A stretch of DNA of 64,000 nucleotides from Betaproteobacteria bacterium MOLA814 (GCA_000496475.1 AYMW01000001.1:40858-104857), one strand, 5' to 3'; shown: positions 1-9,065, counted from the stretch's first letter. Notes: generated from the sequence alone by a model not told the origin. Translations and numbers: made by a program.

Positions 1-37
1 AATCGCCCCGGGTTTCGTGGAGGCCCGCTGGGTTAAG

Positions 38-906
38 TCAGGCAGACATTGCAGCCTGACTAGCTAATTGCCGATAGTAATTTTCTTCAGCCTCGGCAGG
101 GGGAATGTATCCGATCGGCTCCAGCAGTCGGTGGTGGTTAAACCATGACACCCATTCAAGCGTGGCCAGTTCCAGCGATTCCTTGGTCTTCCAAGGTGCC
201 CGGCGGTGTATCAATTCAGTCTTGTACAGGCCGTTGATGGTTTCAGCCAAGGCGTTGTCTTAGCTGTTACCTTTACTGCCCACCGACGGCTCGATACTAG
301 CCTCGGCCAAACGTTCGCTGTACCGAATAGACACATATTGCGACCCGCGATCCGAATGATGGATCAACGCATCGTCGCGTTGAGGTTGCCTGTCGTACAC
401 GGCTTGCTCCAATGCATCCAGCACAAAGTCTGTTCGCATGGAGCTGCTCTGCCGCCAGCCCACAATCCGGCGGGCATAAACGTCAATCACAAAGGCCACG
501 TACTGCCAGCCTTGCCAGATTGAGACATAGATAAAGTCCGACACCCAAAGCTGATTGGGACGATCGGCCTTGAATTGCCGATTGACCCAATCCAGTGGGC
601 GAACAGCGGTCATACCGCGCAAGCCCAAGCTTCGCATCAACCGCTCGACCGTGCAGCGTGCTACCGCCATGCCTTCCCGGTTCATCTGTTTCCAGACCTT
701 ATCGGCGCCGTAGTCCCGCATATTGGCCTGCCAGACCCGCTGGATCTCCGGCTTGAGGGTCTCGTCTAGCATGGCGCGTACACAGCGCAAATTCGGGTTG
801 CGCTGCTGGGCAGCATGGCGACGGTATCCTGACGGGGCAATCTGCAAAACTTTGCAGATTGGCTCGACCCCGTGTATGTCCCGATGCTTGTCCACAAAGT
901 CATTTA
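38..906 (-). pseudogene. IS3-family transposase OrfB, interrupted by an in-frame stop
   Basis: This is an rve-type DDE integrase domain. The first Asp lies in QLWVSDFIYV, the second in HHSDRGSQY, and the Glu in DNALAETING. The family normally reads GNSYDNALAE. Here the Tyr codon is TAA at 260-262, in frame, so the product would split just before the catalytic Glu. The reading frame on both sides of the stop is intact, which points to one point mutation. The 3' end is the usual IS3 OrfB tail. The exact start is uncertain because OrfB in this family is often made by frameshifting from OrfA. Confidence 0.8.
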
Positions 907-1080
907 ATACTTGAGTCGACGGTCGAGCTCCGCCTGGGCAAAAAAAGCACTCGCCAGCTTCAGAATTTCGTTGGCCCGGCGCTGCTCCTTGTTCTCGCGC
1001 TCCAGTTCCTTCACACGCTGCGCCTCGGCAGTAGTGACGCCATCGCGCACACCGGTGCCCACCTACAGGCACGGGTATAA
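904..1080 (-). pseudogene. IS3-family transposase OrfA, 3' fragment
   Basis: In a different frame from OrfB, the strand encodes a typical OrfA C-terminus: [17 protein letters not shown], then [19 protein letters not shown], ending at a TAA at 904-906. This is the leucine-zipper-like coiled segment that precedes OrfB. The helix-turn-helix N-terminus expected upstream is not recognisable. The fragment runs out near 1080-1145. Confidence 0.65.
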
Positions 1081-1145
1081 AGGTGGTCGGTGATGACTTG
1101 TTCAACACACCACTTGACCAGAGCGAGATCGCCTTTGAGGACTAG

Positions 1146-1389
1146 GGCGGCGAGACATACATTTGTGGCAACCCACCTTATGTTGGCAGAAAGTACCAGA
1201 CGGACGAACAGAAAAATGACTTGAGCACAGTTTTCAGGGGGCGGACCAAAGACACACTCTCTTTGGACTACGTTCCCGGCTGGTTTATGAAGGCTTCGGA
1301 TTACATCCAGGCAACTGTTGCCGACGCTGCGTTTGTAGCGACAAACTCAATATGCCAAGGAATTCAAGTCTCTGCTTTGTGGCCAGCGG
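1146..1389 (+). pseudogene. DNA adenine methyltransferase (MmeI/YeeA-like) internal fragment
   Basis: The frame starting after a TAG at 1143-1145 reads TYICGNPPYVGRKYQTDEQK, then LDYVPGWFMKASDYIQ, then AFVATNSICQGIQVSALWP. The NPPY motif is catalytic motif IV of N6-adenine DNA methyltransferases. The phrase (F)VATNS.xQGxQV..LWP is characteristic of large MmeI-like or YeeA-like restriction-modification methyltransferases. Similarity is lost after about 1389, and no start or second half is present. It is a relic of a restriction-modification locus broken by the neighbouring IS or by deletion. Bases 1390-1530 hold nothing I recognise. Confidence 0.65.
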
Positions 1390-1530
1390 CGGCGTGTTTT
1401 CATTTTTGGGGCAAGGGAGTTCACGGCCCAAAGCTGTCATCGGCAGGAAGTCCAAATACTGCAGTGCAGCTTCACAAGACAAGCCATTCATGCATCCCAC
1501 AGCATTTGACGATGGACACCAAGCGCTGGA

Positions 1531-3081
1531 TCAAAAGTCATGGCGGCACAACTCGTCTGTGAGCAGCGATCTGGATACGATATCGCGGGTCGGAAAGGCG
1601 AAAAAGTAATGCGCAGCACTCGCATCTGGGTTGCGCTGGCGGACCGTCTGTCGCCAGCGTTCGGCTGTGTCGTGACGCCCTGCCAGACCATTTGCAACCA
1701 TTGCTATCATGGCGATCAGGTAGTGTGCACCGGGCGATGCGGCCGCCCGGTCGCCCCAGCGGGCAGCGGCGGAATAGTCGCCGGTCTGGATGAACATTTG
1801 CGACCTGACCCCGTGCATGCCGTATAGCAACGGGTCCAGCGGGCTAAGCTGAAATGCTGTGTCCAGTTCGACCTCAGTCGCGGCCAAGTTTCCGGTCAGC
1901 ATCGACGTCATGGCTGAAGAATAAAATCCCTGCGCATAGTTGGGGTTCAGCGTGGTGGCCCGGGCAAGCCATTCCGCTGCCGCGTCAAGGTCATCGGTCA
2001 ACCAATGCGAACGGCCCATGGTTAAATTGGCAAAAGGATCCAGCGAGTCCAATTCCAACCCTCTTTCGGCATGATGGCGCGCGGCGCGCGTTGCCTCTTT
2101 CAAATTGGGCCCAAGGTGAAGAAAGGCCTCAAGAAAGCTTGTGTAAGAGAGACCCGCATGCGCGCGCGCAAAATGCGGGTCCAGCATCACTGCCTGTTCG
2201 AAGAGGCCCTTTGCCCGTTGATTGTCGGTGGTGGTAAAGCGATAAAGGTGTTGCAGCCCCAGATGATAAATGGCCCAGGCATCCAGCGTCTCGAGCGCGG
2301 CCATTTGTGAGCTTCGGACCTCGTTCAGAGGAATGTAAACGTCCAGCGCCGTGACAAGATGTGCGACGATGCGGCTGCGAAGATCGTCGATTGCATCAAG
2401 CGGGGCGTCAATCCGATCACCCCAGATCACCTCGTTGGTGCTGGCGTCGGAAAGTTCGAGCGTGACGGCCAGCCTACTTACATTGGCTTCGATGATCCCG
2501 GACAGGACATAGCGGGCACCAAGTGCGGTTGCGACAAGTTCTAGGTCCGGGTCAGGCTTGCAGAACCGGAACGACGACCCACGCGCGATCACCGCCAGCC
2601 AGCGAAGACGCGACAATGCCTGAATGATTTCATACGGGATTGCTTCCGCAAGAATGGCAAGCTCGGGGGTCATCGCCAATGGTCGAAACGGCAGAATGGC
2701 AATCGAGGGCCTTCCTGTTAACGGACTGTTTGGTTCCGGGGGGGCGGTTGCTTTGACGGCCTGTGCGGGCGCGGTTTCCACAACCTCGGCCACGAAACGA
2801 AAGCCTCTTCCATGCACTGTCCGGATTGTCACCTGATGATGACCATCGTCTCCCACCGCCTGTCTCGCCGACCGGATGCGGCTGGAAATGCTGGCGTCCG
2901 ACACACCCTGCCCGAGCCAGATCTTCTCGACGATCTCGTCCTTGGTCACCATTCTGTCGTGGTGGCGTACAAGGAGACAAAGAAGCGCAAGAACCTGCGG
3001 CTCCAGCCGCACCAACGCTGCACCGCAGGACAGCTCAAACCGTTCGGGGTCAAGTCGGAAGTTACCAAAAATCCACGCCAT
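1531..3081 (-). CDS. Winged-helix/TPR transcriptional regulator (CadC-like DNA-binding domain)
   Basis: The protein has 516 residues. Residues ~1-100 form an OmpR/PhoB-type winged helix (RLEPQVLALL, then SRIRSARQAVGDDG and TVHGRGFRF). A linker follows, then at ~125-250 a segment starting RPSIAILPF that resembles the TolB-N/adenylate cyclase-associated fold. Residues ~270-490 are helical TPR-like repeats (AKGLFEQAVMLDPHFARAHA, then LARATTLNPNYAQGFY). There is no transmembrane segment, so it is a cytoplasmic relative rather than true CadC. It is divergent from the cysteine synthase gene, with a 137-bp shared upstream region, and probably controls it; that is inference. The DNA is visibly GC-richer than the housekeeping end of the window. 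Confidence 0.8.
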   Translation of the reverse strand: MAWIFGNFRLDPERFELSCGAALVRLEPQVLALLCLLVRHHDRMVTKDEIVEKIWLGQGVSDASISSRIRSARQAVGDDGHHQVTIRTVHGRGFRFVAEVVETAPAQAVKATAPPEPNSPLTGRPSIAILPFRPLAMTPELAILAEAIPYEIIQALSRLRWLAVIARGSSFRFCKPDPDLELVATALGARYVLSGIIEANVSRLAVTLELSDASTNEVIWGDRIDAPLDAIDDLRSRIVAHLVTALDVYIPLNEVRSSQMAALETLDAWAIYHLGLQHLYRFTTTDNQRAKGLFEQAVMLDPHFARAHAGLSYTSFLEAFLHLGPNLKEATRAARHHAERGLELDSLDPFANLTMGRSHWLTDDLDAAAEWLARATTLNPNYAQGFYSSAMTSMLTGNLAATEVELDTAFQLSPLDPLLYGMHGVRSQMFIQTGDYSAAARWGDRAAASPGAHYLIAMIAMVANGLAGRHDTAERWRQTVRQRNPDASAAHYFFAFPTRDIVSRSLLTDELCRHDF

Positions 3082-3218
3082 GCGACACGATACCGCAAAA
3101 TTGCAGCTTTCTACATGAAATCTTCAGAACTTCATCAAGCATACCCCGACGAAAAGCGCTAAATTTGGAAAAAAGCGGGGCATCGGGCCTCGCTAATCCG
3201 AAACAGAGAAGCCAACAC

Positions 3219-4298
3219 ATGAATGCCAAGACCATACGCTCAACCAAGGGACGCGGGATGCTGTACGACAGCATTCTGGACACCGTTGGTGATACGCCAG
3301 TGGTGCGGATCAACAATCTCGCACCGAATGGGGTACGGGTTTACGTAAAAGTAGAGTCGTTCAATCCGGCGGCGTCAATCAAGGACCGGCTGGCGTTGAA
3401 CATCATTGAAGCGGCAGAGCGCGACGGCACCTTGAAGCCAGGGCAGACTGTGGTGGAGGCGACCAGCGGCAACACTGGCATCGGGCTCGCAATGGTTTGC
3501 GCGCAAAAAGGCTATCCACTGGTCGTGACGATGGCCGACAGCTTTTCAGTTGAGCGGCGCCGGCTGATGCGGATGCTGGGCGCAAAGGTGGTGTTAACCC
3601 CGCGCGCTCAGAAAGGCACGGGCATGTACATGAAGGCTGTCGAACTGGCCGAAAAGCACGGCTGGTTTCTGGCCCGCCAGTTTGAAACCTCTGCGAATGC
3701 CGACATCCATGAATCCACCACCGCGCGTGAGATCATCAGCGACTTTGCGGGAGACCGGCTGGACTATGTGGTGTCCGGCTATGGCACCGGCGGAACGGTG
3801 ACCGGGCTTGCGCGTGTCCTGCGCAAAGAGCGGCCAGAGACGCGGATTATCCTGACCGAACCCGCAAACGCCCAACTGGTCGGCAGCGGCATTGCGCAGT
3901 CGCGCAGCGCGGATGGTGGGCCTGCTGGGGGTCACCCAAGCTTTGAACCGCATCCAATTCAGGGTTGGACACCTGATTTCATTCCGAACGTTTTGCAAGA
4001 ATGTCTCGACAGCGGCGGCTACGATGAGTTGATCCCGGTTACGGGTGCCGACGGCATCGCTTGGGCCAAAAAGTTGGCGCAACGTGAGGGGATTTTGACC
4101 GGTATTTCAGGCGGTGCAACTGTCGCCGTGGCGATGGGGATTGCCGAACGTGCAGAGCCGGGATCGGTGATCCTCGCAATGCTAGCTGATACCGGCGAAA
4201 GATACCTGACGACCCCGCTTTTTGCCGACATTCCCGAAGACATGGATGCGGATGAGGCTGCGCTGTCGCAATCGAGCCCCGGATATCAGATGGGCTGA
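3219..4298 (+). CDS. cysK: Cysteine synthase A (O-acetylserine sulfhydrylase), long alphaproteobacterial-type form
   Basis: This PLP enzyme makes L-cysteine from O-acetylserine and sulfide in the cytoplasm. The protein has 359 residues. The PLP lysine is in NPAASIKDR (about K55). The substrate loop is TSGNTG, the phosphate-binding loop is GTGGTVTG, and ISGGAT lies near the C-terminus. I chose ATG 3219 because the short N-terminal extension before MLYDSILDTVGDTP is typical of this subgroup. An alternative start is ATG 3258. The frame is open further upstream to 2763, but that stretch overlaps the divergent regulator and is not coding. Its closest look is to alphaproteobacterial enzymes (from memory, not searched). 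Confidence 0.9.
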   Translation: MNAKTIRSTKGRGMLYDSILDTVGDTPVVRINNLAPNGVRVYVKVESFNPAASIKDRLALNIIEAAERDGTLKPGQTVVEATSGNTGIGLAMVCAQKGYPLVVTMADSFSVERRRLMRMLGAKVVLTPRAQKGTGMYMKAVELAEKHGWFLARQFETSANADIHESTTAREIISDFAGDRLDYVVSGYGTGGTVTGLARVLRKERPETRIILTEPANAQLVGSGIAQSRSADGGPAGGHPSFEPHPIQGWTPDFIPNVLQECLDSGGYDELIPVTGADGIAWAKKLAQREGILTGISGGATVAVAMGIAERAEPGSVILAMLADTGERYLTTPLFADIPEDMDADEAALSQSSPGYQMG

Positions 4299-4438
4299 CC
4301 CCAGCAGACAAACAGCAATAGGGAGAACGAGACGAGCAGGCAATATCACTGGCGCAGAAGAGTCTGATGTTGAATGGCTCGCCAGTTTAGGTTGGGCTGT
4401 GAAGAATACTCAAAAACAAGTAACTTTAGGTGATCAAA

Positions 4439-5662
4439 ATGTCAGAACTATCTTATCGTTGGGTGATTGTTTCCGCATCGGCTCTTATGCTCGCCCTTAG
4501 CATGGGCATGATAGTCAACGGGACCTCTGTCTTTTTTACCCCCCTTTTTGAGGAGTTTGGCTGGCAGCGTGGTGCCGTCTCTTTGATAAACACCTCAGGC
4601 TTGGTTGGTCTGGCGATTGGCGGCATTTTTATGGGTCGAATTGCTGATAAAGCTCCGATCCGCTGGGTCGTATTGTTTGGTGCGACGGTTATTGGGCTTT
4701 GTATGTTGGGTGCTTCACAAGCCGACGTCTTGTGGCAGTTTTACTTATTATTTTTTATCGCTGGCTTTTTGGGGGCCTCTGCCCTTTTTGTACCCTTGAT
4801 TGCCAATGTAGGCAACTGGTTTAAAACTGGTGCTGGATTGGCGCTTGGCATTGCGTCTGCAGGTCAGGCTTTGGGCCAGGGTGGCATGCCTTATGTGCTT
4901 GCGCTCTTAATCGGAGCTTTGGGCTGGCGCGATGCTTTAATGAGTGTTGGCATTACCATGCTCGTGTTACTGATATCACTGGCCATGTTGATCAAACAAC
5001 CACCTAAAATCTCAACGGGATTAGACGCCGGATCAACGGACAATTCATTGATTGATGGTGCGGATACTACTTTGATTCCCCCGAATACACTTGCCGTGTG
5101 GCTAGGTTCGGCTGCGATTTTATGTTGTATCTGCATGTCCGTTCCTTTGATGCATCTTGTACCTTTGATGCAAGATCGTGGCCTTTCACTTGAAGATGCT
5201 GGTAGTGTGCTTTTAGTTATGCTTACCGTCGCAATTGTGGGGCGTGTCGTATTTGGCAAGCTGGCCGATATGATCGGCGCGATCCGGACATATTGGATCG
5301 CTTCATGCTGGCAGACAGTCCTCGTTTTCTTCTTTTTACAGGTAGATACTTTACAGGGATATTACATTTTCGCGATCATTTACGGTTTTGGTTACGCAGG
5401 TGTCATGACGGGTATTTTGATTTCTGCACGGGTCTTAACATCGGCATCAAAAAGAGCTTCAGTCCTAGGTATTGTTCTGTTTTTTGCATATTTGGGCCAT
5501 GGTATTGGCGGGTATCAGGGCGGGTATTTCTTTGACTTAACTGGAAATTACACACTGACCTATGCCAATGCTGCGATGGCTGGCATCCTAAACCTGATAT
5601 TGGTTGGCGCACTATACTTTACGACAAACCGTCGCCGCGCCACTCTGGCGTTTGCATCCTGA
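4439..5662 (+). CDS. Major facilitator superfamily transporter
   Basis: The protein has about 407 residues with 12 hydrophobic segments and a hydrophilic central loop near residues 185-215. The cytoplasmic loop after TM2 carries GRIADKAPIRW, an MFS motif A-like sequence. The second half repeats this as GKLADMIGAIRTY. The overall look is of the monocarboxylate/oxalate-formate branch, but the substrate cannot be read from sequence. ATG 4439 is preferred over GTG 4430 because AGGTGA sits correctly in front of it. The gene stands alone between cysK and an IS6 element, with a stem-loop 13 bp after the stop. Confidence 0.85.
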   Translation: MSELSYRWVIVSASALMLALSMGMIVNGTSVFFTPLFEEFGWQRGAVSLINTSGLVGLAIGGIFMGRIADKAPIRWVVLFGATVIGLCMLGASQADVLWQFYLLFFIAGFLGASALFVPLIANVGNWFKTGAGLALGIASAGQALGQGGMPYVLALLIGALGWRDALMSVGITMLVLLISLAMLIKQPPKISTGLDAGSTDNSLIDGADTTLIPPNTLAVWLGSAAILCCICMSVPLMHLVPLMQDRGLSLEDAGSVLLVMLTVAIVGRVVFGKLADMIGAIRTYWIASCWQTVLVFFFLQVDTLQGYYIFAIIYGFGYAGVMTGILISARVLTSASKRASVLGIVLFFAYLGHGIGGYQGGYFFDLTGNYTLTYANAAMAGILNLILVGALYFTTNRRRATLAFAS

Positions 5663-5675
5663 TGGACCGTCCAAC

Positions 5676-5703
5676 CGTGACAGCCATCAAATGGTTTGTC
5701 ACG
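5676..5703 (+). terminator. Stem-loop after the MFS gene
   Basis: An inverted repeat with CGTGACA on the left and TGTCACG on the right, extended inward by CCAT/ATGG, starts 13 bp after the MFS stop. It is followed by an A/T-rich stretch but no strict T run. It is probably a transcription terminator. Confidence 0.5.
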
Positions 5704-5859
5704 ATTTAAGGCAATGCCTTGCAGATTGATCGAAACTAAAAACTAAAACAGATGTCGGTGTTCCACAGCAGATGGGTTTAACTTGGGGTCTTGGGTTCGC
5801 AATCAAAGAACAAATAAAGACTCAATGACAGCGAACAAAAAAGAGCGCTTAAAGGCTCT

Positions 5860-6671
5860 GGTTCTGTCGTAATAAGCGTAACCGACAATCCAGCGCATGC
5901 TTGATTTCCGCAAAAGTTCAATCAACAGCGCCCTGCGCAAGGTACTCAAACGGCTCCACTATCCGCTGGAAGTGATGCTCACATGCGTGCGCTTGTATGT
6001 GGCCTATCCGCTGAGTCTGCGTCACATTGAAGAGATGGTGCGGGAACGCGGTATTTTCGTGGATCACGCCACAGTGCACCGCTGGACGATCAAGATGGTG
6101 CCGGTGCTGGCCCCGCCGTATTTCGTCGGCGCAAGCACCCCGTTGGCAAGCGTTGGCGGATGGACGAGACCTACATCAAAGTGGCCGGCCAGTGGAGGTA
6201 CCTTTACCGGGTGGTTGACCGCGCTGGCGATACGGTGGACTTCCTGCTCACTGCCAAGCGCGATATGGCTGCTGCCCGCCGATTTCTGGAACGCGCCATC
6301 AACCTGCACGACTTGCCAGAAAAGATCACCATCGACAAGAGTGGCGCCAACACCGCAGCCATTGAAAGTGTCAAGGCTGACGCCTGTGTCGACATCCTGA
6401 TGCGTCAAAACGAATACCTCAACAACATCGTCGAACAGGACCACCGGGCCATCAAGCGGATCACCCGGCCGGTGCTGGGCTTCAAGTCATTCTGGAGTGT
6501 CCGCATTCTCATCGCCGGCATCAAAACCATGCACATGATTCGCAAGGGGCAGACGGACTGCCCCGCTGGCCAAACCAGGTCCGCAGCACAGCAGTTCTAC
6601 AGCCTGGCTCTTTGAGCACCAGGTCAGCGACACAACTCTTTTCGGCCAAACTCCACTAATGCGACAGAACC
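5860..6671 (+). mobile_element. IS6-family insertion sequence (812 bp), inactive
   Basis: The ends are GGTTCTGTCG (5860-5869) and CGACAGAACC (6662-6671), perfect over 10 bp and imperfect further in. The length fits the IS6 family (about 0.8 kb). It contains one frameshifted transposase. The 8-bp flanks (AAGGCTCT on the left, CTTTTTAA on the right) do not match, so there is no target duplication. The right end cuts into a dispersed repeat whose other half is not on the left side, which suggests an IS-mediated deletion or recombination. Confidence 0.85.
5897..6615 (+). pseudogene. IS6-family transposase, frameshifted
   Basis: The N-terminal part from ATG 5897 (HYPLEVMLTCVRLYVAYPLS) carries the family's helix-turn-helix. 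The catalytic part continues in another frame from about 6130, with D in MDETYIKVAGQW, D in TIDKSGAN, and E in NIVEQDHRAIKR. The frame changes near 6108-6120 in a C-rich stretch where two extra bases (or one missing base) break the expected LAAVFRRRKHPVGKRW. All DDE residues survive, but a full-length protein needs frameshifting. Confidence 0.85.
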
Positions 6672-6718
6672 CTTTTTAATCACCCCAATGAAGTACCCCC
6701 GGAGTGGGGTTGTTACCC
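6671..6718 (+). repeat. Dispersed repeat R, copy 1 (truncated by IS6 end)
   Basis: The stretch CCTTTTTAATCACCCCAATG and the following GGGGTTGTTAC resemble segments at 16441-16488 and 22647-22682. The left half of the repeat seen in the other copies is missing here, because the IS6 element ends exactly at the junction. Confidence 0.5.
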
Positions 6719-6720
6719 AC

Positions 6721-8178
6721 CTAATAGACAGTTTGAGGTCTGCGCTGCAATAAATCCTGAGACACCGCTTCGTAGGCGTGCGCGAGTTGTAGCAATGCCA
6801 GATCTCCTCTCGGCTTGCCGATTAATTGCATCCCCATTGGCAGCCCTTTCTCATTAAAACCGACTGGTACGCTTATGCATGGCAGTCCTGCAAGTGTGGC
6901 GTAAATCACTACCTCCATCCAACGGTGATATGTGTCCATTGCAACGCCGTTGATGCAATTTGGCCAGCGCTCCTCAGCGTCAAATGGCCAAACTTGCGAA
7001 ACAGGTAAAGCCAAGAAGTCGTATTGTTCAAAGTACGACAGTAAATGTCGGTAGAACACAGTGCGTTGTACGCTTGCTCTCATGAATTCATTGCCTGTCA
7101 GACTTGCGGCTTGATCGTACTCCCACAAAGCTTCAGGCTTAATGAAAGCACGGTTTTCCGGTTTCAACAACATCGGCGCAATGCGGGAGGCGACCAGCGC
7201 ACGCCGCCAAACCAGCCATGACTGCCAGACGTTCTCGGGGGGCGTTCCAAATGCTGTTGGTTCGACCGCACAACCGAGACTTTGCAACCGCGCAAGGCCC
7301 TGCTCACAAATGTCCAGAATACCGTGCTCAATTGGCAAATAGCCAGACAGATCGCCAAGCCAAGCGATGCGAACATCTTTGCCGTCGAAACCGCCCAAAG
7401 GTGCGTTAAATCGCATACCATCCGAAATCGACAAAGGTGAACGCTCATCAAATCCCGCTTGTACATCAAGCAGGCGCGCTACATCCTGAACAGTGCGCCC
7501 CATGGGCCCCTCAGTTCCAAGCTGAGCCATCCAAGTGTCTTGGGTGGGCCACATGGGCACCCGTCCCTGACTAGGGCGAAAACCAAATACATTGTTCCAA
7601 CCTGCCGGATTACGCAGACTTCCCATAAAGTCTGACCCATCTGCCACTGGTAGTAACCGCAAGGCCAAGGCAACAGCGGCGCCGCCACTACTACCGCCTG
7701 CCGAGAGGGTCGCATCGTAGGCGTTTCGCGTGATCCCAAACAATTCATTGAATGTGTGCGATCCCAGCCCAAATTCAGGTGTATTGGTTTTTCCAACTAC
7801 GATGCAGCCTGATTTTTTCATGCGCTGCACCATCAGGCTATCGGTAGCCGGAATAAAATCTTGAAGCAGCGGCGATCCGTGGGTGGTGACGATGCCTGCC
7901 GTATCACTCAGGTCTTTAATCGCCTGCGGCATCCCGTGCATCCAGCCCATGGAAATGTTCTGAGCCAACTGGAAATCTCGCTCGTCTGCCTGCGCCAACA
8001 GCAGGTCTGCATCCTGCAGAGAAACGATTGCGTTGTAGTGCGGGTTTAGCTCTGCAATGCGATCAAGCGTAGCGTTCATCACCTCACGGCAAGACACGTG
8101 CTTTTCATGAACAGCATGAGACAGAGTACTCGCGTCCATGTCAATGATGCGTGTATCGCTGGGAGGTATTGATTTCAT
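6721..8178 (-). CDS. Amidase signature family hydrolase
   Basis: The protein has 485 residues and the amidase signature Ser-cisSer-Lys triad. The Lys is in PQAIKDLSD (K88), the cis-Ser in GGSSGG (S163), and the nucleophile in GSDFMGSLRNPAGWNN (S187). Such enzymes hydrolyse carboxylic amides in the cytoplasm. The substrate is not predictable, and a GatA role is unlikely because no gatC or gatB is nearby. One position of the usual GSDxGGS motif is Met instead of Gly, which is tolerated in some members. ATG 8178 has AGG seven bases upstream. The gene ends only a few bases from the dispersed repeat at 6671-6718. Confidence 0.85.
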   Translation of the reverse strand: MKSIPPSDTRIIDMDASTLSHAVHEKHVSCREVMNATLDRIAELNPHYNAIVSLQDADLLLAQADERDFQLAQNISMGWMHGMPQAIKDLSDTAGIVTTHGSPLLQDFIPATDSLMVQRMKKSGCIVVGKTNTPEFGLGSHTFNELFGITRNAYDATLSAGGSSGGAAVALALRLLPVADGSDFMGSLRNPAGWNNVFGFRPSQGRVPMWPTQDTWMAQLGTEGPMGRTVQDVARLLDVQAGFDERSPLSISDGMRFNAPLGGFDGKDVRIAWLGDLSGYLPIEHGILDICEQGLARLQSLGCAVEPTAFGTPPENVWQSWLVWRRALVASRIAPMLLKPENRAFIKPEALWEYDQAASLTGNEFMRASVQRTVFYRHLLSYFEQYDFLALPVSQVWPFDAEERWPNCINGVAMDTYHRWMEVVIYATLAGLPCISVPVGFNEKGLPMGMQLIGKPRGDLALLQLAHAYEAVSQDLLQRRPQTVY

Positions 8179-8546
8179 TGGGGCCTTTGATTTTCAAAAA
8201 AGAGACGTTATCGCTCAATCTTCGAATTATTGAAGGTTTGTGATTTTGGTATTTTTTAATCTGTGCCCCATTCGCCTCGTCACTTTTCAGTATCTCTACA
8301 AAATGGCCGGACACTTGGGAAATCGGTTGAATTAGCTGTGACTCGAATGCAGAAAAAAATCAGGACTGGGCCGCCGCCCGGCTCCACACCCCTGATGTCA
8401 AATGGGTCCCCTGCGAACATTTGTACTGGGTTTCACTCAAACAATTAAAAAATGTGAAGATTTCATTCTTGCGGTTAAAGTTTGGGGGACACGGGGCAAA
8501 AACTAGCGCAACTCTTGGCTGTGAGGCTGCTGGCCCAATACCTGCA
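8179..8546. other. Intergenic, 368 bp, no gene recognised
   Basis: No ORF with recognisable protein similarity, RNA gene or strong hairpin was seen. It separates the amidase start from the 3' end of the marR gene. Confidence 0.5.
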
Positions 8547-9002
8547 CTACTTGTTGACCTGGCGCCGTTCCGCGTGTGCAAGCAGCCGATCAAGCAGCGT
8601 GCTGAACAGCGTCTGTTCGCCATCATCAAGGCACGCCACAATTTCGGCGTTCCGGTCGGAAATCACACGTTTTAGCTTCGACCATCGAGAGTTACCCTCA
8701 GGCGTTAAAGTCAGCAAAACACCGCGGCGGTCTTTCATACCAGTAACCTTGTTCACCCAACCCCGTGCAACCAAAGCCTGTGCTGCACGGCTCGCTTGAG
8801 CTTTATCAAGGTTCGCGCGGGCGGCTAAATCGTTGATAGAAAGTGGACGGAACGCGCCGACTGCAGCCAGGCAGCGCCCCTCGCTGAGGCCGATATCAGC
8901 GCGGCTCTCGTAAGTGGCTTGTGTGACGCGATCGGTCAACTTACTCAGGGTATGCAACCGGTGCGTGAAGGTGCGATCAAGCTGAAAGGTTTTTTTACTC
9001 AT
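8547..9002 (-). CDS. MarR-family transcriptional regulator
   Basis: The protein has 151 residues. A winged helix lies at ~45-110 (LSINDLAARANLDKAQASRA as the recognition helix region, then GMKDRRGVLLTLTPEG as the wing). Helices at both ends serve for dimerisation. It is divergent from the FAD hydroxylase gene. The 99-bp gap holds a perfect 20-bp palindrome placed between -35 and -10, so it very probably represses the hydroxylase and itself. The inducer would be an aromatic substrate, by analogy with MarR proteins of hydroxylase clusters. Confidence 0.9.
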   Translation of the reverse strand: MSKKTFQLDRTFTHRLHTLSKLTDRVTQATYESRADIGLSEGRCLAAVGAFRPLSINDLAARANLDKAQASRAAQALVARGWVNKVTGMKDRRGVLLTLTPEGNSRWSKLKRVISDRNAEIVACLDDGEQTLFSTLLDRLLAHAERRQVNK

Positions 9003-9035
9003 GGTGTTTCAAATCTCTAGATACACGGCGATGTC

Positions 9036-9065
9036 TTGACATTTAGTTGCGTACGCAACTAATAT
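9036..9065 (+). promoter_or_regulatory. Promoter with MarR operator palindrome
   Basis: TTGACA (9036-9041) and TAATAT (9060-9065) form a sigma70-like promoter with an 18-bp spacer reading towards the hydroxylase. The perfect palindrome TTAGTTGCGTACGCAACTAA (9043-9062) fills the spacer. Binding there would block RNA polymerase. The adjacent divergent marR makes it the obvious ligand. Confidence 0.75.

Larger units (their letters stand above)
1..1145 (-). mobile_element. IS3-family insertion sequence remnant
   Basis: The element enters from the left edge of the window. The GC-rich first 27 bases look like an IS3-group terminal inverted repeat whose outermost bases lie outside the window. It holds a nonsense-mutated OrfB (38-906) and the 3' part of OrfA (904-1080). 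No matching right-hand repeat is visible. Sequence homologous to a DNA methyltransferase begins at about 1146, so the OrfA end appears truncated. The element is predicted to be immobile. Confidence 0.75.

Noticed and set aside
1285-1500. Minus-strand ORF containing a Pro/Leu-rich stretch
   Set aside because: It overlaps the DNA methyltransferase fragment in antisense and matches no family I know.
2763-3218. N-terminal extension of the cysteine synthase frame
   Set aside because: It overlaps the divergent regulator gene in antisense and has no protein-like character; the enzyme N-terminus fits ATG 3219.
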